DNA of 64,000 nucleotides from Acidihalobacter prosperus (GCF_000754095.2 NZ_JQSG02000002.1:277584-341583), one strand, 5' to 3'; counted from the stretch's first letter, positions 20,746-31,850 are shown. Translations and numbers: made by a program. The notes: generated from the sequence alone by a model not told the origin.

Positions 20746-21138
20746 TTAAACGCGACGGCGCTTCGGCGGCCGGCAACCATTGTGCGGAATCGGCGTCACA
20801 TCACTGATGCTGGTGATCTTGAAGCCGGCGTTGTTGAGCGCGCGGACGGCCGATTCACGGCCAGGCCCAGGCCCTTTCACGCGCACTTCAAGATTCTTCA
20901 TGCCGTATTCGAGCGCCACGTTACCGGCACGTTCAGCTGCCACCTGGGCCGCAAACGGCGTGCTCTTGCGCGAACCACGGAAACCGGAGCCGCCCGAAGT
21001 GGCCCAGCACAGAGCGTTGCCCTGGCGGTCGGTGATGGTCACGATGGTGTTGTTGAAAGAAGCGTTGATATGCGCCACACCATCCGTGACAACACGCTTC
21101 GTTTTTTTGCGCGTACGCGCGACCGTAGGCTTAGCCAT
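20746..21138 (-). CDS. rpsK: 30S ribosomal protein S11
   Basis: The 130-residue protein contains [19 protein letters not shown] and [20 protein letters not shown], and ends in the basic [11 protein letters not shown] that contacts the platform rRNA near the E site. It lies between rpsM and rpsD in the usual order. Confidence 0.98.
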   Translation of the reverse strand: MAKPTVARTRKKTKRVVTDGVAHINASFNNTIVTITDRQGNALCWATSGGSGFRGSRKSTPFAAQVAAERAGNVALEYGMKNLEVRVKGPGPGRESAVRALNNAGFKITSISDVTPIPHNGCRPPKRRRV

Positions 21139-21165
21139 ATGACTTACTAACGTCCGTTCTGTCGT

Positions 21166-21522
21166 TTACTTGCGAATTGCCTTGCGGGGGCCCTTGCGCG
21201 TGCGCGCATTCGTGCGCGTGCGCTGACCGCGCACGGGCAAGCCGCGACGGTGACGCAGGCCACGGTAGGAACCCATGTCCATCAGGCGCTTGATCTGCAT
21301 ACTGACTTCACGACGGAGGTCACCCTCGACGACGTACTGACCGACCGCCTGACGAATGGACTCCAGCTCGGCCTCGGTCAGATCCTTGATCTTCGTCTCC
21401 GGGCGGATGCCGGTCGCCTCACAAATCGCCTGGGCGCGATGACGTCCGACGCCGTAGATTGCCGTCAAGGCGATCACCGCGTGCTTCTGATCAGGTATGT
21501 TGACACCTGCTACACGTGCCAT
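21166..21522 (-). CDS. rpsM: 30S ribosomal protein S13
   Basis: The 118-residue protein opens [19 protein letters not shown]. Its helix-two-turn-helix region [17 protein letters not shown] and basic tail ([17 protein letters not shown]) reach the P-site tRNA and the B1 intersubunit bridge. It is the first gene of the alpha operon, with a promoter-like site just upstream. Confidence 0.98.
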   Translation of the reverse strand: MARVAGVNIPDQKHAVIALTAIYGVGRHRAQAICEATGIRPETKIKDLTEAELESIRQAVGQYVVEGDLRREVSMQIKRLMDMGSYRGLRHRRGLPVRGQRTRTNARTRKGPRKAIRK

Positions 21523-21559
21523 TCAGAAACTCTCCCTAACCCTGGCGGAAAAGCCGAGC

Positions 21560-21588
21560 ATCATACCCGCTATCCCAACCAGATACAA
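21560..21588 (-). promoter_or_regulatory. Candidate alpha-operon promoter upstream of rpsM
   Basis: On the minus strand, TTGTAT (21583-21588) and TATGAT (21560-21565) are separated by 17 bases in the rpmJ-rpsM gap. The -10 matches consensus at five of six bases; the -35 is weak. E. coli also has a promoter ahead of rpsM. Confidence 0.4.
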
Positions 21589-21594
21589 TGTTTG

Positions 21595-21708
21595 TCAGCC
21601 CTGGCGCTGCTTATGCCGGGGTTCGGTGCAGATCACGCGGACCACGCCATTGCGACGGATAATCTTGCAATGACGGCATATCTTCTTAACCGATGCTCGA
21701 ACCTTCAT
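21595..21708 (-). CDS. rpmJ: 50S ribosomal protein L36
   Basis: The protein has 37 residues, starts [15 protein letters not shown] and ends RHKQRQG. The zinc ligands C11, C14, C27 and H32 are all present, so this is the zinc-binding (C+) form. It lies between secY and rpsM as in E. coli. It is a true gene despite its length. Confidence 0.96.
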   Translation of the reverse strand: MKVRASVKKICRHCKIIRRNGVVRVICTEPRHKQRQG

Positions 21709-21730
21709 CTCACTTTCCTCACCAGAGGGA

Positions 21731-23086
21731 TCAGCGGCCGCTGCCGCTTCGCCCGTAAGCTTTCATATTCGCTTTTTTCATCAGGCCATCGTACTGATGC
21801 GACATCATGTGTGCCTGGACCTGGGCCATGAAGTCCATGATCACCACTACGATGATCAGCAACGACGTGCCGCCAAAATAAAACGGCACATTCCAGTACA
21901 GAATCAGAAACTCGGGCAGCAGACACACGAGCGTGATATAGATCGCGCCGACGCCGGTCAGGCGTGTCATCACGCCGTCGATATATCGTGCGGTCTGATC
22001 GCCCGGCCGGATCCCAGGAACAAGAGCGCCGGCCTTCTTCAGGTTGTCCGCGGTCTCGCGCGAGTTGAAAACCAGCGCGGTGTAAAAGAACGCGAAAAAG
22101 ATGATTGCAGCCGCGTACAAAAGCACGTACAGGGGCTGCCCGGGCGATAGCGCCGTCGAAAGACCCTGTAGCCACTGCATCCCGTCCGTACGCCCAAACC
22201 ACTGTCCCAACGTCGCCGGAAACAGGATGATGCTCGAGGCGAAGATCGGCGGTATCACACCGGCCATGTTCAACTTGAGCGGCAGGTGACTCGACTGCGC
22301 CGCATAGATTTTGCGGCCGACTTGCCGCTTGGCGTAGTTGACCGTGATTCTGCGCTGTCCGCGCTCGACAAAAACCACGAAGGCCGTCACCACGATCGCC
22401 AGTGCGCCGAGCATGATGATCGTCGCCGAGGACAGTTCACCCGTGCTCGCGAGTTCAAGCGTGCCGCCAACGGCTTGCGGCAGTCCAGCCACGATGCCCG
22501 CGAATATGATCATCGAGATCCCGTTGCCGAGGCCGCGCTCGGTAATCTGCTCGCCCAGCCACATCAAGAACATCGTGCCGGTCACCAGCGTCACGGTAGC
22601 GGTGAGAATGAAGCCGACGCCGGGGTGGATCGCGACCGACATGCCGTTGACCTGCTGGCCCTCCAGCGCCACCGAAACGCCGACCGCCTGGAACGTGGCC
22701 AGGGCGACGGTGGCATAACGCGTGTACTGGGTAATCTTGCGCTGGCCCGCCTGCCCTTCCTTCTTCAGCTGCTCGAGACTCGGGATAACCGAAGTCAGCA
22801 GCTGGATGATGATCGAGGCCGAAATATACGGCATGACTCCGAGCGCGAGCACGCTCAACCGTTGCAGCGCGCCACCCGAGAACATGTTGAACATGCCCAG
22901 GATCGACCCGCTGTGTTCGGTGAAGAACCTCGCCATCGCGACCGGGTTGATACCAGGCACCGGAATGAAGGTGCCGATGCGGTAAACCACCAGCGCAAGA
23001 ACCAGGAAAATGAGGCGCTTGCGCAGCTCGGCAAATCGCCCGAGCCCTGCCAAACCACCTGCAGTGCCAGTGCTCGGGAGCGCCAT
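21731..23086 (-). CDS. secY: Preprotein translocase subunit SecY
   Basis: The 451-residue channel of the Sec translocon has ten membrane helices, beginning [21 protein letters not shown]. The plug region follows ([19 protein letters not shown]), and cytoplasmic loops contain [11 protein letters not shown] and [11 protein letters not shown]. Its ATG overlaps the rplO stop by one base. It is the membrane-protein member of the spc operon. Confidence 0.98.
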   Translation of the reverse strand: MALPSTGTAGGLAGLGRFAELRKRLIFLVLALVVYRIGTFIPVPGINPVAMARFFTEHSGSILGMFNMFSGGALQRLSVLALGVMPYISASIIIQLLTSVIPSLEQLKKEGQAGQRKITQYTRYATVALATFQAVGVSVALEGQQVNGMSVAIHPGVGFILTATVTLVTGTMFLMWLGEQITERGLGNGISMIIFAGIVAGLPQAVGGTLELASTGELSSATIIMLGALAIVVTAFVVFVERGQRRITVNYAKRQVGRKIYAAQSSHLPLKLNMAGVIPPIFASSIILFPATLGQWFGRTDGMQWLQGLSTALSPGQPLYVLLYAAAIIFFAFFYTALVFNSRETADNLKKAGALVPGIRPGDQTARYIDGVMTRLTGVGAIYITLVCLLPEFLILYWNVPFYFGGTSLLIIVVVIMDFMAQVQAHMMSHQYDGLMKKANMKAYGRSGSGR

Positions 23087-23520
23087 CAGTCTTCGACCTT
23101 TCCGCCTGCCTGTTCGATCGCCGCGCGCGCGCCGGCGGTCACCGCCAGGCCACGAACGGTTACGGCCTTGTCGATTTTGCCGGAAGCGATCACTTTGGCC
23201 TTGAGCGTGCGCGGCGAAACGAGATCCGCAGCGATCAGAGCCGCCAGATCGATCACCTCGGCATTGACCTTGGCGAGTTCATGCAGCCGGATCTCGTCGA
23301 CCCGAGCGGACTTGCGCGAGTTGAAGCCGATCTTGGGCAGGCGGCGCTGCAGCGGCATCTGGCCGCCTTCGAAACCGACCTTGCGATAGCCGCCAGAGCG
23401 GGAGTGCTGACCCTTGTGGCCTCGACCGGCCGTCTTGCCGAGTCCCGAACCGATACCACGGCCGACACGAACGCGCGACGGGCGGCTGCCTGCTGCGGGC
23501 TTGAGCGAATTAAGCTTCAT
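23086..23520 (-). CDS. rplO: 50S ribosomal protein L15
   Basis: The 144-residue protein opens [21 protein letters not shown] long glycine/basic N-terminal arm ([19 protein letters not shown]) threads into 23S rRNA, and a C-terminal globular domain carries [14 protein letters not shown]. It precedes secY, with overlapping stop and start. Confidence 0.98.
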   Translation of the reverse strand: MKLNSLKPAAGSRPSRVRVGRGIGSGLGKTAGRGHKGQHSRSGGYRKVGFEGGQMPLQRRLPKIGFNSRKSARVDEIRLHELAKVNAEVIDLAALIAADLVSPRTLKAKVIASGKIDKAVTVRGLAVTAGARAAIEQAGGKVED

Positions 23521-23521
23521 T

Positions 23522-23722
23522 TCAGGCCTCCTCTACCCGTAACAGGTAGTGAATCTTGTTGACCATGCCGCGGTTTTCAGGCGTATCGATGACTTCCACG
23601 GTATGGTGCATACGGCGCAGGCCGAGACCGCGCGCACAGGCCTGGTGAGCCTTGATGCGCCCGCTGAGGCTGCGAACCAGCGTTACCTTGATGCGTTTGG
23701 TGTCGGCAGTCATGTCGTTCAA
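23522..23722 (-). CDS. rpmD: 50S ribosomal protein L30
   Basis: The protein has 66 residues. [18 protein letters not shown] is the conserved ferredoxin-like strand-helix, and [16 protein letters not shown] follows. The ATG overlaps the rpsE stop as ATGA. A second ATG (MTADTKR) three codons downstream is also possible. Confidence 0.96.
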   Translation of the reverse strand: MNDMTADTKRIKVTLVRSLSGRIKAHQACARGLGLRRMHHTVEVIDTPENRGMVNKIHYLLRVEEA

Positions 23723-24228
23723 CCCTTGATCTCTTCGATGCTTTTGCCACGCTTGGCCGCAATTTCTTCAGGCGAATTCATGTTCAGCAGACCGTTAAGC
23801 GTCGCACGGACCACATTCACCGGATTACGCGTGCCGATGCACTTGGCAAGGATGTTGCGCACCCCGGCCACTTCGAAAACTGCGCGCATGGCACCGCCTG
23901 CGATCACGCCGGTACCATCGGAAGCCGGCTGCATGAACACCTGCGCCGCACCGTGGCGACCGGTGGAGGCGTAGTGCAGGGTGCCCTCGCTGAGAGGCAC
24001 GCGGACCATGTTCTTGCGCGCCTTTTCAAGCGATTTCTGGATCGCGGCCGGCACCTCACGTGCCTTGCCATAGCCCATGCCTACACGGCCATTGCCGTCA
24101 CCCACCACCGTCAGCGCGGTAAAGCCGAACTGCCGGCCACCCTTGACGACTTTCGCCACACGATTGACCGTGACCAGCTTTTCCTGCAGGCCGTCGCTGT
24201 TCGTCGAGCTCTCAATATTCGTTGCCAT
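23719..24228 (-). CDS. rpsE: 30S ribosomal protein S5
   Basis: The 169-residue protein has an N-terminal double-stranded RNA-binding domain ([20 protein letters not shown], then [19 protein letters not shown]) and a C-terminal domain with [20 protein letters not shown]5 contributes to decoding accuracy and mRNA entry-channel helicase activity. Confidence 0.98.
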   Translation of the reverse strand: MATNIESSTNSDGLQEKLVTVNRVAKVVKGGRQFGFTALTVVGDGNGRVGMGYGKAREVPAAIQKSLEKARKNMVRVPLSEGTLHYASTGRHGAAQVFMQPASDGTGVIAGGAMRAVFEVAGVRNILAKCIGTRNPVNVVRATLNGLLNMNSPEEIAAKRGKSIEEIKG

Positions 24229-24239
24229 TAGCCGCCTTC

Positions 24240-24593
24240 CTAGAAGTCAAGTCCATTCTCACGGGCCGCTTCCGCAAGCGCCTTGACGCGCCCGTGATAA
24301 CGGAATCCGGAGCGGTCGAAGGCTACCGTCTTGATGCCTTTTTCGGCCGCGCGCTCGGCGACAAGTCGGCCCACTGTTTTGGCGGCCTCGATGTTGCCGG
24401 TGTATTTCTCGCTGCCCTTGACAGCCGTCTCGACGGTCGAGGCGGTCGCGATGACCTCCGAGCCGTTCGGGGCGATGATCTGGGCATAGATGTGGCGCGG
24501 CGTGCGATGAATGCACAGCCGGGTCACACCGAGTTCCTTGATTTTCGAGCGGGCGCGCTTGGCGCGACGCAGACGAGACTCTTTCTTTTGCAT
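24240..24593 (-). CDS. rplR: 50S ribosomal protein L18
   Basis: The 117-residue protein opens [18 protein letters not shown]. The conserved core has [16 protein letters not shown] and the C-terminal [21 protein letters not shown]18 binds 5S rRNA together with L5 in the central protuberance. Confidence 0.98.
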   Translation of the reverse strand: MQKKESRLRRAKRARSKIKELGVTRLCIHRTPRHIYAQIIAPNGSEVIATASTVETAVKGSEKYTGNIEAAKTVGRLVAERAAEKGIKTVAFDRSGFRYHGRVKALAEAARENGLDF

Positions 24594-24602
24594 GGTATCG
24601 AC

Positions 24603-25136
24603 CTACTTCTTCTTGGCTTCCTTGCGGATAATCTGCTCGTCCGAATATTTCACGCCCTTACCCTTGTAGGGCTCGGGCGGACGGTACGCGCGGATCTCCG
24701 CAGCCACTTGACCGACCTTTTGACGGTCGGCACCCTTGACCACGATCTCGGTCTGACTCGGTGTTTCGATCGTTATCCCATCCGGTATCGGATACTCCAC
24801 CGGATGTGAAAAACCCAGCGTCAGGTTCAGGGACTTGCCCTGCGCCTGGGCGCGATAACCCACGCCGACCAGTTCGAGTTTTTTCTCGTAACCCTGGCTG
24901 ACGCCGGTAATCAGGTTCTGCGTGAGCGCACGCATGGTTCCGACCATCGCGAGCTCGTCAGTGGTGCCGTCGGCACGCGCCAGATGCAGTGCACCAGCCT
25001 CTTCACGCGCGACGACGTCCACGTGCAGATTATGCACACCCTCACCCTTCGGGCCCTTGGCCTTGATGGTTCGGCCGTCGATGTTCACCTGGACGCCACC
25101 AGGGATCACGACCGGCTTGTTCGCAACTCTCGACAT
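24603..25136 (-). CDS. rplF: 50S ribosomal protein L6
   Basis: The 177-residue protein has two duplicated alpha-beta domains. It opens MSRVANKPVVIPGGVQVNI, and the C-terminal signature PEPYKGKGVKYSDE contacts the sarcin-ricin loop region. The length equals that of E. coli L6. Confidence 0.98.
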   Translation of the reverse strand: MSRVANKPVVIPGGVQVNIDGRTIKAKGPKGEGVHNLHVDVVAREEAGALHLARADGTTDELAMVGTMRALTQNLITGVSQGYEKKLELVGVGYRAQAQGKSLNLTLGFSHPVEYPIPDGITIETPSQTEIVVKGADRQKVGQVAAEIRAYRPPEPYKGKGVKYSDEQIIRKEAKKK

Positions 25137-25148
25137 GGTTCGGTCCCG

Positions 25149-25547
25149 TTATGCCACTACACAAATCACTTCGCCGCCACATCCAGCCTGTCGTGCGGCG
25201 CGGTCGCTCATCACCCCCTTGGAGGTGGAAACGATCGCAACACCCAGACCATTGAGCACGCGGGGAAGCTCGTCTTTTTCACGGTAGATGCGCAGACCGG
25301 GGCGGCTCACGCGATCAATACGCTCGATCACGCCCTTGCCCTGGTAGTAACGCAACGTCACGACCAGCTGCGGCTTGCTCGTATCGGCGGCCGTCACCTC
25401 GAAGCCGTCGATGTAACCTTCGTCCTTGAGCACCTGGGCAATGGCCAGCTTGGTCTTGGACGAAGGCATCGCCACCTGCTGCTTGCGTGCCTGCTGGCCG
25501 TTGCGGATACGCGTAAACATGTCCGCGATTGGATCGGTCATACTCAT
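25149..25547 (-). CDS. rpsH: 30S ribosomal protein S8
   Basis: The 132-residue protein starts [19 protein letters not shown]; an alternative ATG lies two codons in. [20 protein letters not shown] near the C terminus binds 16S rRNA helix 21. In E. coli S8 represses the spc operon by binding near the rplE start; the region around 26427 was not folded here. Confidence 0.98.
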   Translation of the reverse strand: MSMTDPIADMFTRIRNGQQARKQQVAMPSSKTKLAIAQVLKDEGYIDGFEVTAADTSKPQLVVTLRYYQGKGVIERIDRVSRPGLRIYREKDELPRVLNGLGVAIVSTSKGVMSDRAARQAGCGGEVICVVA

Positions 25548-25562
25548 TCTTGGGATCCTCGT

Positions 25563-25868
25563 TTACCAGCTCGACATCTTGAGACCAGGCACATCACCAC
25601 GCATCGCGGCTTCGCGAAGCTTGTTGCGCCCGAGACCGAATTTGCGATACACGCCGTGGGGACGTCCCGTTACGCGGCAGCGGCTCTGCTGACGCACAGC
25701 ACTGGAATCACGGGGCAGCTTTTGCAGCGATACCACAGCGGCACGCTTTTCCTCATGACTGGCTTCGGGATTCGCTATCACCGCCTTGAGGGCTTCGCGC
25801 TTCTTCGCATAGCGCTTGGCCAGGGCTTCGCGCTTGCGTTCGCGTTCGATCATCGATGTCTTTGCCAT
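25563..25868 (-). CDS. rpsN: 30S ribosomal protein S14 (zinc-free form)
   Basis: The 101-residue protein starts [19 protein letters not shown]. The upstream in-frame ATG at 25934 lies inside rplE and is not used. The C-terminal signature [19 protein letters not shown] is present, but the CxxC pairs of the short zinc form are absent, so this is the long C-minus type. Confidence 0.97.
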   Translation of the reverse strand: MAKTSMIERERKREALAKRYAKKREALKAVIANPEASHEEKRAAVVSLQKLPRDSSAVRQQSRCRVTGRPHGVYRKFGLGRNKLREAAMRGDVPGLKMSSW

Positions 25869-25881
25869 AACGTTTTCTGCC

Positions 25882-26427
25882 TCAGGTCCTGAACGGAAAG
25901 TTGAAGGCTTCCAGCAAGGCGCGAGCCTCATCATCCGTCTTCGCGCTGGTGGTGATTACGATGTCCATGCCACGCAGTGCATCAATTTTGTCGTAATCGA
26001 TTTCCGGAAAAATAATCTGTTCCTTGATACCCATGCTGTAATTGCCGCGGCCATCAAAAGAGCGCGGATTGACGCCACGGAAATCTCGAACGCGCGGCAG
26101 CGCGATCGTGATCAGGCGATCAAGGAATTCGTACATACGTTCCCGACGCAGGGTCAGCTTGGCACCGATCGGCCAGCCGTCGCGAATCTTGAAGCCTGCG
26201 ACCGACTTGCGCGCCAACGTCTGCACGCCTTTCTGACCAGCGATCAGGGCCAGATCGCCCAGCGCGTGATCGACAATCTTCTTGTCGGACACGGCCTCAC
26301 CCAGACCCATGTTCAGGGTGATTTTTTCGATCCGCGGCACCTGCATCACGCTCTTGTAGTTAAAGCGCTCCATCAAGGCCGGGACGACCTTTTCCTGATA
26401 ATGATCTTTCAACCTGGGCATTGCCAT
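25882..26427 (-). CDS. rplE: 50S ribosomal protein L5
   Basis: The 181-residue protein starts [15 protein letters not shown]; the second Met would give the usual 179. It contains [34 protein letters not shown] and the C-terminal [20 protein letters not shown]5 binds 5S rRNA and the P-site tRNA elbow. The frame is open upstream into rplX by chance. Confidence 0.98.
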   Translation of the reverse strand: MAMPRLKDHYQEKVVPALMERFNYKSVMQVPRIEKITLNMGLGEAVSDKKIVDHALGDLALIAGQKGVQTLARKSVAGFKIRDGWPIGAKLTLRRERMYEFLDRLITIALPRVRDFRGVNPRSFDGRGNYSMGIKEQIIFPEIDYDKIDALRGMDIVITTSAKTDDEARALLEAFNFPFRT

Positions 26428-26431
26428 ATAC

Positions 26432-26749
26432 CTACGCGTCGACAACTTCATTGTTCGACTTGAAGAAACGGACCTTGCGGCCGTCATCAAGCGTCCTGTA
26501 ACCGATCCGGTCGCCCTTGCCCGTCGCCGGGTTGAAGAGCATCACGTTGGAAGCATCGATCGCCGCTTCACGCTCGATGATGCCGCCCTGAGCACCGGTC
26601 TGCGGGTTTCCGCGCTGATGCTTCTTGATCATGTTCACGTTCTGCACGAGCAGCTTGCCGTTCGGCAGGACGTGCATGACCGTACCGCGCCGACCCTTGT
26701 CCTTACCCGTGACGACCATCACGTCGTCACCTTTGCGAATTCTTTGCAT
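26432..26749 (-). CDS. rplX: 50S ribosomal protein L24
   Basis: The 105-residue protein has a KOW motif near the start ([19 protein letters not shown]), followed by [19 protein letters not shown]. It is an early 50S assembly initiator at the tunnel exit and lies between rplN and rplE. Confidence 0.98.
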   Translation of the reverse strand: MQRIRKGDDVMVVTGKDKGRRGTVMHVLPNGKLLVQNVNMIKKHQRGNPQTGAQGGIIEREAAIDASNVMLFNPATGKGDRIGYRTLDDGRKVRFFKSNNEVVDA

Positions 26750-26764
26750 GTCACCGACCTCGGA

Positions 26765-27133
26765 TCAGAGCACTTCAGGTGCGAGTGAAATGATCTTCAT
26801 AAAACGCTCCGAACGGAGCTCGCGCGTGACCGGCCCGAAGATACGGGTGCCGATCGGCTGGTGCTGGTTATTGAGCAGCACCGCCGCATTCTTGTCGAAA
26901 CGGATCTTCGATCCGTCTGGACGGCGGACGCCATGCGCGGTGCGAACGACAACGGCGTTGTATACGTCGCCCTTCTTCACCTTGCCGCGCGGAATCGCAT
27001 CCTTGACGCTGACCTTGATCACGTCGCCAATACCCGCGTAGCGCCGATGGGAACCGCCGAGCACCTTGATGCACTGCACCTTGCGTGCGCCGCTGTTGTC
27101 TGCGACTTCCAAAACTGTTTGCATCTGAATCAT
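26765..27133 (-). CDS. rplN: 50S ribosomal protein L14
   Basis: The 122-residue protein is the same length as E. coli L14. It opens [19 protein letters not shown] and contains [14 protein letters not shown] and [14 protein letters not shown]. It forms an intersubunit bridge and is the docking site of silencing factor RsfS. It is the first gene of the spc group. Confidence 0.98.
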   Translation of the reverse strand: MIQMQTVLEVADNSGARKVQCIKVLGGSHRRYAGIGDVIKVSVKDAIPRGKVKKGDVYNAVVVRTAHGVRRPDGSKIRFDKNAAVLLNNQHQPIGTRIFGPVTRELRSERFMKIISLAPEVL

Positions 27134-27157
27134 GAGCTAAATTCCCAGTCCGTAGCC

Positions 27158-27421
27158 TTATTCGGGCGAACGCTCCACGATCTCGACCAGCATCCAGCTC
27201 TTGGTCCGCGAGATCGGACGGCATTCCTGAATCCGAACCGTGTCACCGGTGCGGCCGCTGTTCTGCTCGTCATGCACGTGCAGCTTCGTGGAACGACGGA
27301 TGTACTTGCCGTACACCGGGTGCTTGACCATGCGCTCGATCTGCACGGTCAGGGTCTTATCCATCTTGTCGCTCAGAACGCGACCGACCACCGCACGCTT
27401 AACCTTCGCTGCTTCGTTCAT
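27158..27421 (-). CDS. rpsQ: 30S ribosomal protein S17
   Basis: The 87-residue OB-fold protein carries [20 protein letters not shown] and a C-terminal [18 protein letters not shown]. It is a primary 16S rRNA binder. Its ATG overlaps the rpmC stop (ATGA). Confidence 0.98.
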   Translation of the reverse strand: MNEAAKVKRAVVGRVLSDKMDKTLTVQIERMVKHPVYGKYIRRSTKLHVHDEQNSGRTGDTVRIQECRPISRTKSWMLVEIVERSPE

Positions 27422-27624
27422 GCCGTCTTACCCGCTTTGTCCATTTCGTTCAGCACAGTCTTGACCCGTGCGATGTCCTTGCGCACCTGATCGAACTGAT
27501 GTGGCTTGGCCAGCTGGCCAGTTCCACGCTGCATGCGCAGATTGAACTGTGCGCGACGCAGCTCGGTCAGTTCGGCATTCAGCTCGTCGACGCTCTTTTC
27601 ACGCAATTCGGTTGCCTTCATCAC
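27418..27624 (-). CDS. rpmC: 50S ribosomal protein L29
   Basis: The 68-residue helical hairpin has [19 protein letters not shown] and [18 protein letters not shown]. It forms part of the tunnel-exit docking surface with L23. ATGA overlaps occur at both ends, with rplP upstream and rpsQ downstream. Confidence 0.98.
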   Translation of the reverse strand: MMKATELREKSVDELNAELTELRRAQFNLRMQRGTGQLAKPHQFDQVRKDIARVKTVLNEMDKAGKTA

Positions 27625-28034
27625 ATCACCGTCCTGGTCACGACCGTGGTCTTGATCGGCAGCTTCGCAGCGGCAAGACGGAAAGCCTCGCGCGCCACTT
27701 CTTCGGAAACGCCTTCCATCTCGTAAAGCACTCGGCCGGGCAAAATCTTCGCCACCCAGTACTCGACATTGCCCTTACCGCTGCCCATACGCACTTCAAG
27801 CGGCTTCTTGGTGACCGGCACATCCGGGAACACACGAATCCATATCTTGCCGCCGCGCTTGATATGCCGGGTCATGGCACGACGCGCCGCCTCAATCTGG
27901 CGTGCGGTAATGCGGCCGCGATCCAAGGCTTTCAGGCCGTATTCACCAAAGCTGACCTTGTCGCCGACGGTGGCCAGTCCGCTGTTGCGGCCCTTGAATT
28001 GCTTACGAAACTTGGTTCTTTTAGGCTGCAGCAT
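27621..28034 (-). CDS. rplP: 50S ribosomal protein L16
   Basis: The 137-residue protein opens [19 protein letters not shown]. It contains [20 protein letters not shown] and [15 protein letters not shown], which approaches the peptidyl-transferase centre and A-site tRNA. Confidence 0.98.
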   Translation of the reverse strand: MLQPKRTKFRKQFKGRNSGLATVGDKVSFGEYGLKALDRGRITARQIEAARRAMTRHIKRGGKIWIRVFPDVPVTKKPLEVRMGSGKGNVEYWVAKILPGRVLYEMEGVSEEVAREAFRLAAAKLPIKTTVVTRTVM

Positions 28035-28044
28035 GCCCTACTCC

Positions 28045-28722
28045 TCAACTCGCCGCCTGACGCGATTCGGTGCGCTCGACGCCAGGACCGAAAACGTCAC
28101 CCTTGTACACCCACACCTTGATGCCGATCACACCATAGGTCGTATGCGCTTCGGCGAAGCCGTAGTCTATGTCGGCGCGCAGCGTATGCAGCGGCACGCG
28201 GCCTTCGCGATACATTTCCGAGCGCGCGATCTCGGCGCCATTCAGACGTCCGCCGACATTGACCTTGACGCCCATCGCACCCAGGCGCATGGCATTACTG
28301 ACCGCACGGCGCATGGCGCGGCGGAACATGATTCGCCGTTCCAGCTGCTGGGCGATACCTTCCGCCACCAGCTGCGCATCGATTTCCGGCTTGCGCACTT
28401 CCTCGATATTGATCTTGACGCTGTTGACCTCAAGGCCCATCTTGCCGGCCACTTCGCGGCGCAGGCCTTCGATGTCTTCGCCCTTCTTGCCGATCACGAT
28501 GCCGGGCCGCGCGGTATGGATGGTCACAACGGCGGCGCGCGCGGGACGCTCGATCTGGATACGGCTGACCGAAGCATGCGCCAGCTTCTTTTTGATGAAG
28601 TTGCGCACGTCGAGATCGTTGTTCAGGAGGTCCGCATAATGACGCCCCTGCGCATACCACTTCGAGGTCCAGTCGCTGGAGATGCCCAGGCGGAAGCCTA
28701 CCGGATGTACTTTCTGACCCAT
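28045..28722 (-). CDS. rpsC: 30S ribosomal protein S3
   Basis: The 225-residue protein has an N-terminal KH domain with the GxxG loop in [16 protein letters not shown] near residue 75. Its C-terminal domain contains [20 protein letters not shown]. It lines the mRNA entry channel. The ATG overlaps the rplV stop by one base. Confidence 0.98.
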   Translation of the reverse strand: MGQKVHPVGFRLGISSDWTSKWYAQGRHYADLLNNDLDVRNFIKKKLAHASVSRIQIERPARAAVVTIHTARPGIVIGKKGEDIEGLRREVAGKMGLEVNSVKINIEEVRKPEIDAQLVAEGIAQQLERRIMFRRAMRRAVSNAMRLGAMGVKVNVGGRLNGAEIARSEMYREGRVPLHTLRADIDYGFAEAHTTYGVIGIKVWVYKGDVFGPGVERTESRQAAS

Positions 28723-29066
28723 TAGTTGTTCCTCGCGCGGTCGCCGACCATCACTGTGATGTGGCTGGTGCGTTTGAGAATACGATTACCGCGACCCTTG
28801 GCACGCGCATGCATGCGCTTGAGCGTCGGACCCTCGTCGATGAAAACGCGGCTGACCTTGAGTTCGTCAACGTCCGCACCCTCATTATGCTCGGCGTTGG
28901 CAATAGCCGACTCGAGCACTTTGCGAATCATCGCGGAAGCCTTTTTCTGGCTGAAGGTCAGTAGCTGCAGGGCCTTCTCGACCGGCATGCCACGAACCTG
29001 ATCGGCAACCAGGCGGGCCTTCTGGGGCGAAATCCGAGCAAACTTCAATTTAGCTGCGACTTCCAT
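28722..29066 (-). CDS. rplV: 50S ribosomal protein L22
   Basis: The 114-residue protein has the core [20 protein letters not shown]. The extended hairpin [20 protein letters not shown] reaches into the exit tunnel, where changes in this loop affect macrolide response in other bacteria. It looks normal here. Confidence 0.98.
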   Translation of the reverse strand: MEVAAKLKFARISPQKARLVADQVRGMPVEKALQLLTFSQKKASAMIRKVLESAIANAEHNEGADVDELKVSRVFIDEGPTLKRMHARAKGRGNRILKRTSHITVMVGDRARNN

Positions 29067-29077
29067 CTGAAACCTCT

Positions 29078-29350
29078 TTACTTGGCCTTTTTATTGGCCA
29101 CGTGTCCCTTGAAGGTGCGCGTAGCGGCAAACTCGCCCAGCTTGTGGCCCACCATGTTTTCGCTGACGAGCACCGGCACGTGCTGACGGCCGTTATGCAC
29201 CGCGATCGTCAGGCCGACCATCTGGGGCAGAATCATCGACCGACGCGACCAAGTCTTGATAGGGCGACGCGAGTTCGCCGCAACCGCCTCATCCACCTTC
29301 TTGATCAGGTGGTGATCCACAAAGGGACCCTTTTTGATTGAACGTGGCAC
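29078..29350 (-). CDS. rpsS: 30S ribosomal protein S19
   Basis: The 90-residue protein opens [19 protein letters not shown] and ends with [19 protein letters not shown]. It sits in the 30S head beside S13 and contributes to bridge B1. Confidence 0.98.
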   Translation of the reverse strand: MPRSIKKGPFVDHHLIKKVDEAVAANSRRPIKTWSRRSMILPQMVGLTIAVHNGRQHVPVLVSENMVGHKLGEFAATRTFKGHVANKKAK

Positions 29351-29360
29351 TGGCTACCCC

Positions 29361-30185
29361 TTACTTCCGATTCCGACGACGAACGATGAGCTTATCCGTA
29401 CGCTTGTTGTTACGCGTCTTGTAACCCTTGGTGGGAACGCCCCACGGGGTAACCGGATGCTTACCGAAATTGCGACCCTCGCCACCACCGTGCGGATGGT
29501 CGACCGGGTTCATGGCCGTGCCGCGAACAGTGGGGCGCACGCCGATCCAACGCTTGGCGCCGGCCTTGCCGAACTTGCGCAGGTTGTGTTCTGCGTTACC
29601 GACCTCGCCAACCGTGGCACGGCACTCGATCTGCACCTTGCGCATCTCACCCGAGCGGAGGCGAAGCGAGGCATAGGCGCCTTCCCGCGCCACGATCTGC
29701 GCACCGGCACCTGCGGAACGGGCCATCTGAGCACCTTTGCCAGGACGCATCTCGATGCAGTGGACGGTCGTACCCACCGGGATCGAACGAAGCTCCAACG
29801 TATTGCCGGGCTTGATCGGCGCACCGGCACCGGACATGATTTCGTCGCCGGCCTTCAAACCCTTGGGCGCGATGATGTACCGACGCTCGCCGTCGCGGTA
29901 CAGCACCAGCGCGATATTGGCGCTGCGGTTCGGGTCGTACTCCAGCCGCTCGACGCGGGCTGGTATACCGTCCTTCTGGCGGCGAAAATCGATCAGGCGA
30001 TAATGCTGCTTGTGACCGCCACCGATGTGACGCTGGGTGATGCGCCCTTGGTTGTTGCGACCACCGCTCTTCGACTTGCTTTCCACCAGGCCGGCATACG
30101 GCGCACCCTTGTGCAGGGTTTCACGCGTGACCCGCACCTGGAAGCGGCGGCCGGCGGAAGTCGGCTTGGACTTGACGATTGCCAT
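29361..30185 (-). CDS. rplB: 50S ribosomal protein L2
   Basis: The 274-residue protein has an OB fold plus an SH3-like domain. [20 protein letters not shown] near residue 225 holds the conserved His close to the peptidyl-transferase centre. The C terminus is strongly basic. It is essential for subunit joining. Confidence 0.98.
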   Translation of the reverse strand: MAIVKSKPTSAGRRFQVRVTRETLHKGAPYAGLVESKSKSGGRNNQGRITQRHIGGGHKQHYRLIDFRRQKDGIPARVERLEYDPNRSANIALVLYRDGERRYIIAPKGLKAGDEIMSGAGAPIKPGNTLELRSIPVGTTVHCIEMRPGKGAQMARSAGAGAQIVAREGAYASLRLRSGEMRKVQIECRATVGEVGNAEHNLRKFGKAGAKRWIGVRPTVRGTAMNPVDHPHGGGEGRNFGKHPVTPWGVPTKGYKTRNNKRTDKLIVRRRNRK

Positions 30186-30196
30186 GATACTTCCCC

Positions 30197-30493
30197 TTAC
30201 TCGGCGCCGTTGAATTCGATGTCGCTGCCTTCACGCAGCGTCACATAGGCCTTGCGCACATCATTGCGCTTTCCGGGGCGGCGCCCGAACATCTTGCGCT
30301 TGCCCTTGATGTTGACCACGCGGACCTCGGCAACCTGCACGCTGAAAAGCGACTCAACGGCCTTGCGGATTTCCAGCTTGGTGGCATCCGGCAGAACCTT
30401 GAACACATGCTGGCGCGAACCTTCCGCCAACAGCGTGGCCTTTTCGGAAACATGGGGCGCCACGAGCACTTGAAGCATACGATCCTGGTTCAT
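30197..30493 (-). CDS. rplW: 50S ribosomal protein L23
   Basis: The 98-residue protein starts [19 protein letters not shown]. The ATG at 30493 overlaps the rplD stop (ATGA) and is preferred over an in-frame GTG three codons upstream. [19 protein letters not shown] is the conserved core. L23 is the tunnel-exit dock for trigger factor and SRP. Confidence 0.97.
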   Translation of the reverse strand: MNQDRMLQVLVAPHVSEKATLLAEGSRQHVFKVLPDATKLEIRKAVESLFSVQVAEVRVVNIKGKRKMFGRRPGKRNDVRKAYVTLREGSDIEFNGAE

Positions 30494-31095
30494 GCCAGCC
30501 ACTCCTCAATCTGTTTGAGCGCGGCCATGTCCACGACGACCTGCTCGTGGCCGACCAGGCGCACCGGGTCGAGACCCGCCACATCGGTCACGTCCACATG
30601 CGGCACATTTCGCGCGGACAACCAGAGCGCTTCGCTGGGCTCAGCCGCCACGATCAACGCGTTGCGCGAGGCCACACCCTCAAGCGCAGCCAGAAAGGCC
30701 TTTGTCTTGGGCTCGGAGACGACAAATTCCTCGACGAGCACCAGACGCCCTTGCCGCAGCAGCTCGGAGAAGATCGAGCGCATCGCGGCACGGTACATTT
30801 TCTTGTTCAGCTTCTGGGCGTAACTGCGCGGCTTGGCCGCAAACGCACGCGCACCACCACGCCAGATGGGGCTGCGGATACTGCCGGCGCGCGCACGACC
30901 ACTGCCCTTCTGCCGCCATGGCTTGATGCCGCCCCCTCGCACCTCGGAACGCGATTTCTGCGCCTTGGTACCGGCGCGCCCGCCGGCCATGTAGGCAACG
31001 ACGGCCTGGTGCACAAGCGACTCGTTGAAGTCGCGAGCAAAGAGCGCGTCGGAAACCGCAACGCTCGACCCGTTTCCTTGAATCTGCAACTCCAT
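30490..31095 (-). CDS. rplD: 50S ribosomal protein L4
   Basis: The 201-residue protein starts [19 protein letters not shown], five bases after the rplC stop. The tunnel-loop [20 protein letters not shown] is present. In E. coli L4 represses its own S10 operon by binding the leader RNA; a structured leader in this window lies between rpsJ and rplC. Confidence 0.98.
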   Translation of the reverse strand: MELQIQGNGSSVAVSDALFARDFNESLVHQAVVAYMAGGRAGTKAQKSRSEVRGGGIKPWRQKGSGRARAGSIRSPIWRGGARAFAAKPRSYAQKLNKKMYRAAMRSIFSELLRQGRLVLVEEFVVSEPKTKAFLAALEGVASRNALIVAAEPSEALWLSARNVPHVDVTDVAGLDPVRLVGHEQVVVDMAALKQIEEWLA

Positions 31096-31099
31096 GTCC

Positions 31100-31744
31100 T
31101 TAACCCTTCTGCTTGACCGCCGGCTTGACGATGACATCGCCGCCGACCGCGCCCGGGACAGCGCCCCTGACCAGTATCAGGTTACGCTCGACATCGACGC
31201 GCACAACCTGAAGATTTTGCGTGGTCACGCGGACATTTCCGAGGTGACCCGACATTTTCTTGCCCTTGAACACGCGACCCGGCGTCTGGTTCTGGCCGAT
31301 GGAACCCGGCGCGCGGTGCGACAGCGAGTTGCCATGGGTGCGATCCTGGCCGCGAAAGTGATGACGCTTGATGACGCCCGCGTAACCCTTGCCCTTGCTC
31401 ACGCCGACGACGTCGACGATCTGCCCCTCGGCAAAGCGCTCCACGGTAATCTCGCCACCCGCCTCGATACCTTCCAGCTCGGCCGCCGTTGCCCGCGACT
31501 CCCAGAGTCCGCGACCGGCCGTCACATTGGCCTTGGCGAAGTGACCCGCCATCGGCTTGGTCACACGCGAGGCCTTGCGCTCACCGGCGGTCACCTGAAC
31601 CGCCTCGTAACCGTCCACGTCGGCGGTCCTGACCTGCGTCACCCGATTAGGCTCAGCCTCGATCACGGTAACCGGCACGGACTCGCCCGCTTCGGTAAAC
31701 ACGCGGGTCATGCCCAATTTGCGCCCAACCAATCCGATAGACAT
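31100..31744 (-). CDS. rplC: 50S ribosomal protein L3
   Basis: The 214-residue protein starts [20 protein letters not shown] and has the finger-loop region [20 protein letters not shown] that reaches towards the peptidyl-transferase centre. The ATG follows an AGAGGTG ribosome-binding site. A 126-base gap separates it from rpsJ, unusually long for this block. Confidence 0.98.
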   Translation of the reverse strand: MSIGLVGRKLGMTRVFTEAGESVPVTVIEAEPNRVTQVRTADVDGYEAVQVTAGERKASRVTKPMAGHFAKANVTAGRGLWESRATAAELEGIEAGGEITVERFAEGQIVDVVGVSKGKGYAGVIKRHHFRGQDRTHGNSLSHRAPGSIGQNQTPGRVFKGKKMSGHLGNVRVTTQNLQVVRVDVERNLILVRGAVPGAVGGDVIVKPAVKQKG

Positions 31745-31784
31745 CACTACACCTCTGTACCTAACTGCCCACCGCGTTACGGCT

Positions 31785-31849
31785 CACGGCGCATCCGCCT
31801 GACAACGCGGCCCGACACTCATCAAATGTCGGGCCGCGGAAAGCCGTGC
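31785..31849 (-). promoter_or_regulatory. Structured 5' leader upstream of rplC
   Basis: Minus-strand RNA could form a perfect 12-bp stem (31807-31818 with 31828-31839, 9-base loop). An outer 6-bp helix can enclose it: 31844-31849 (CACGGC on the minus strand) pairs with 31785-31790. No U-run follows the hairpin, so a simple terminator is unlikely. The placement suits an autoregulatory leader for rplC-rplD and downstream genes, possibly L4-responsive, but no match to the E. coli S10 leader was established. Confidence 0.5.
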
Positions 31850-31850
31850 A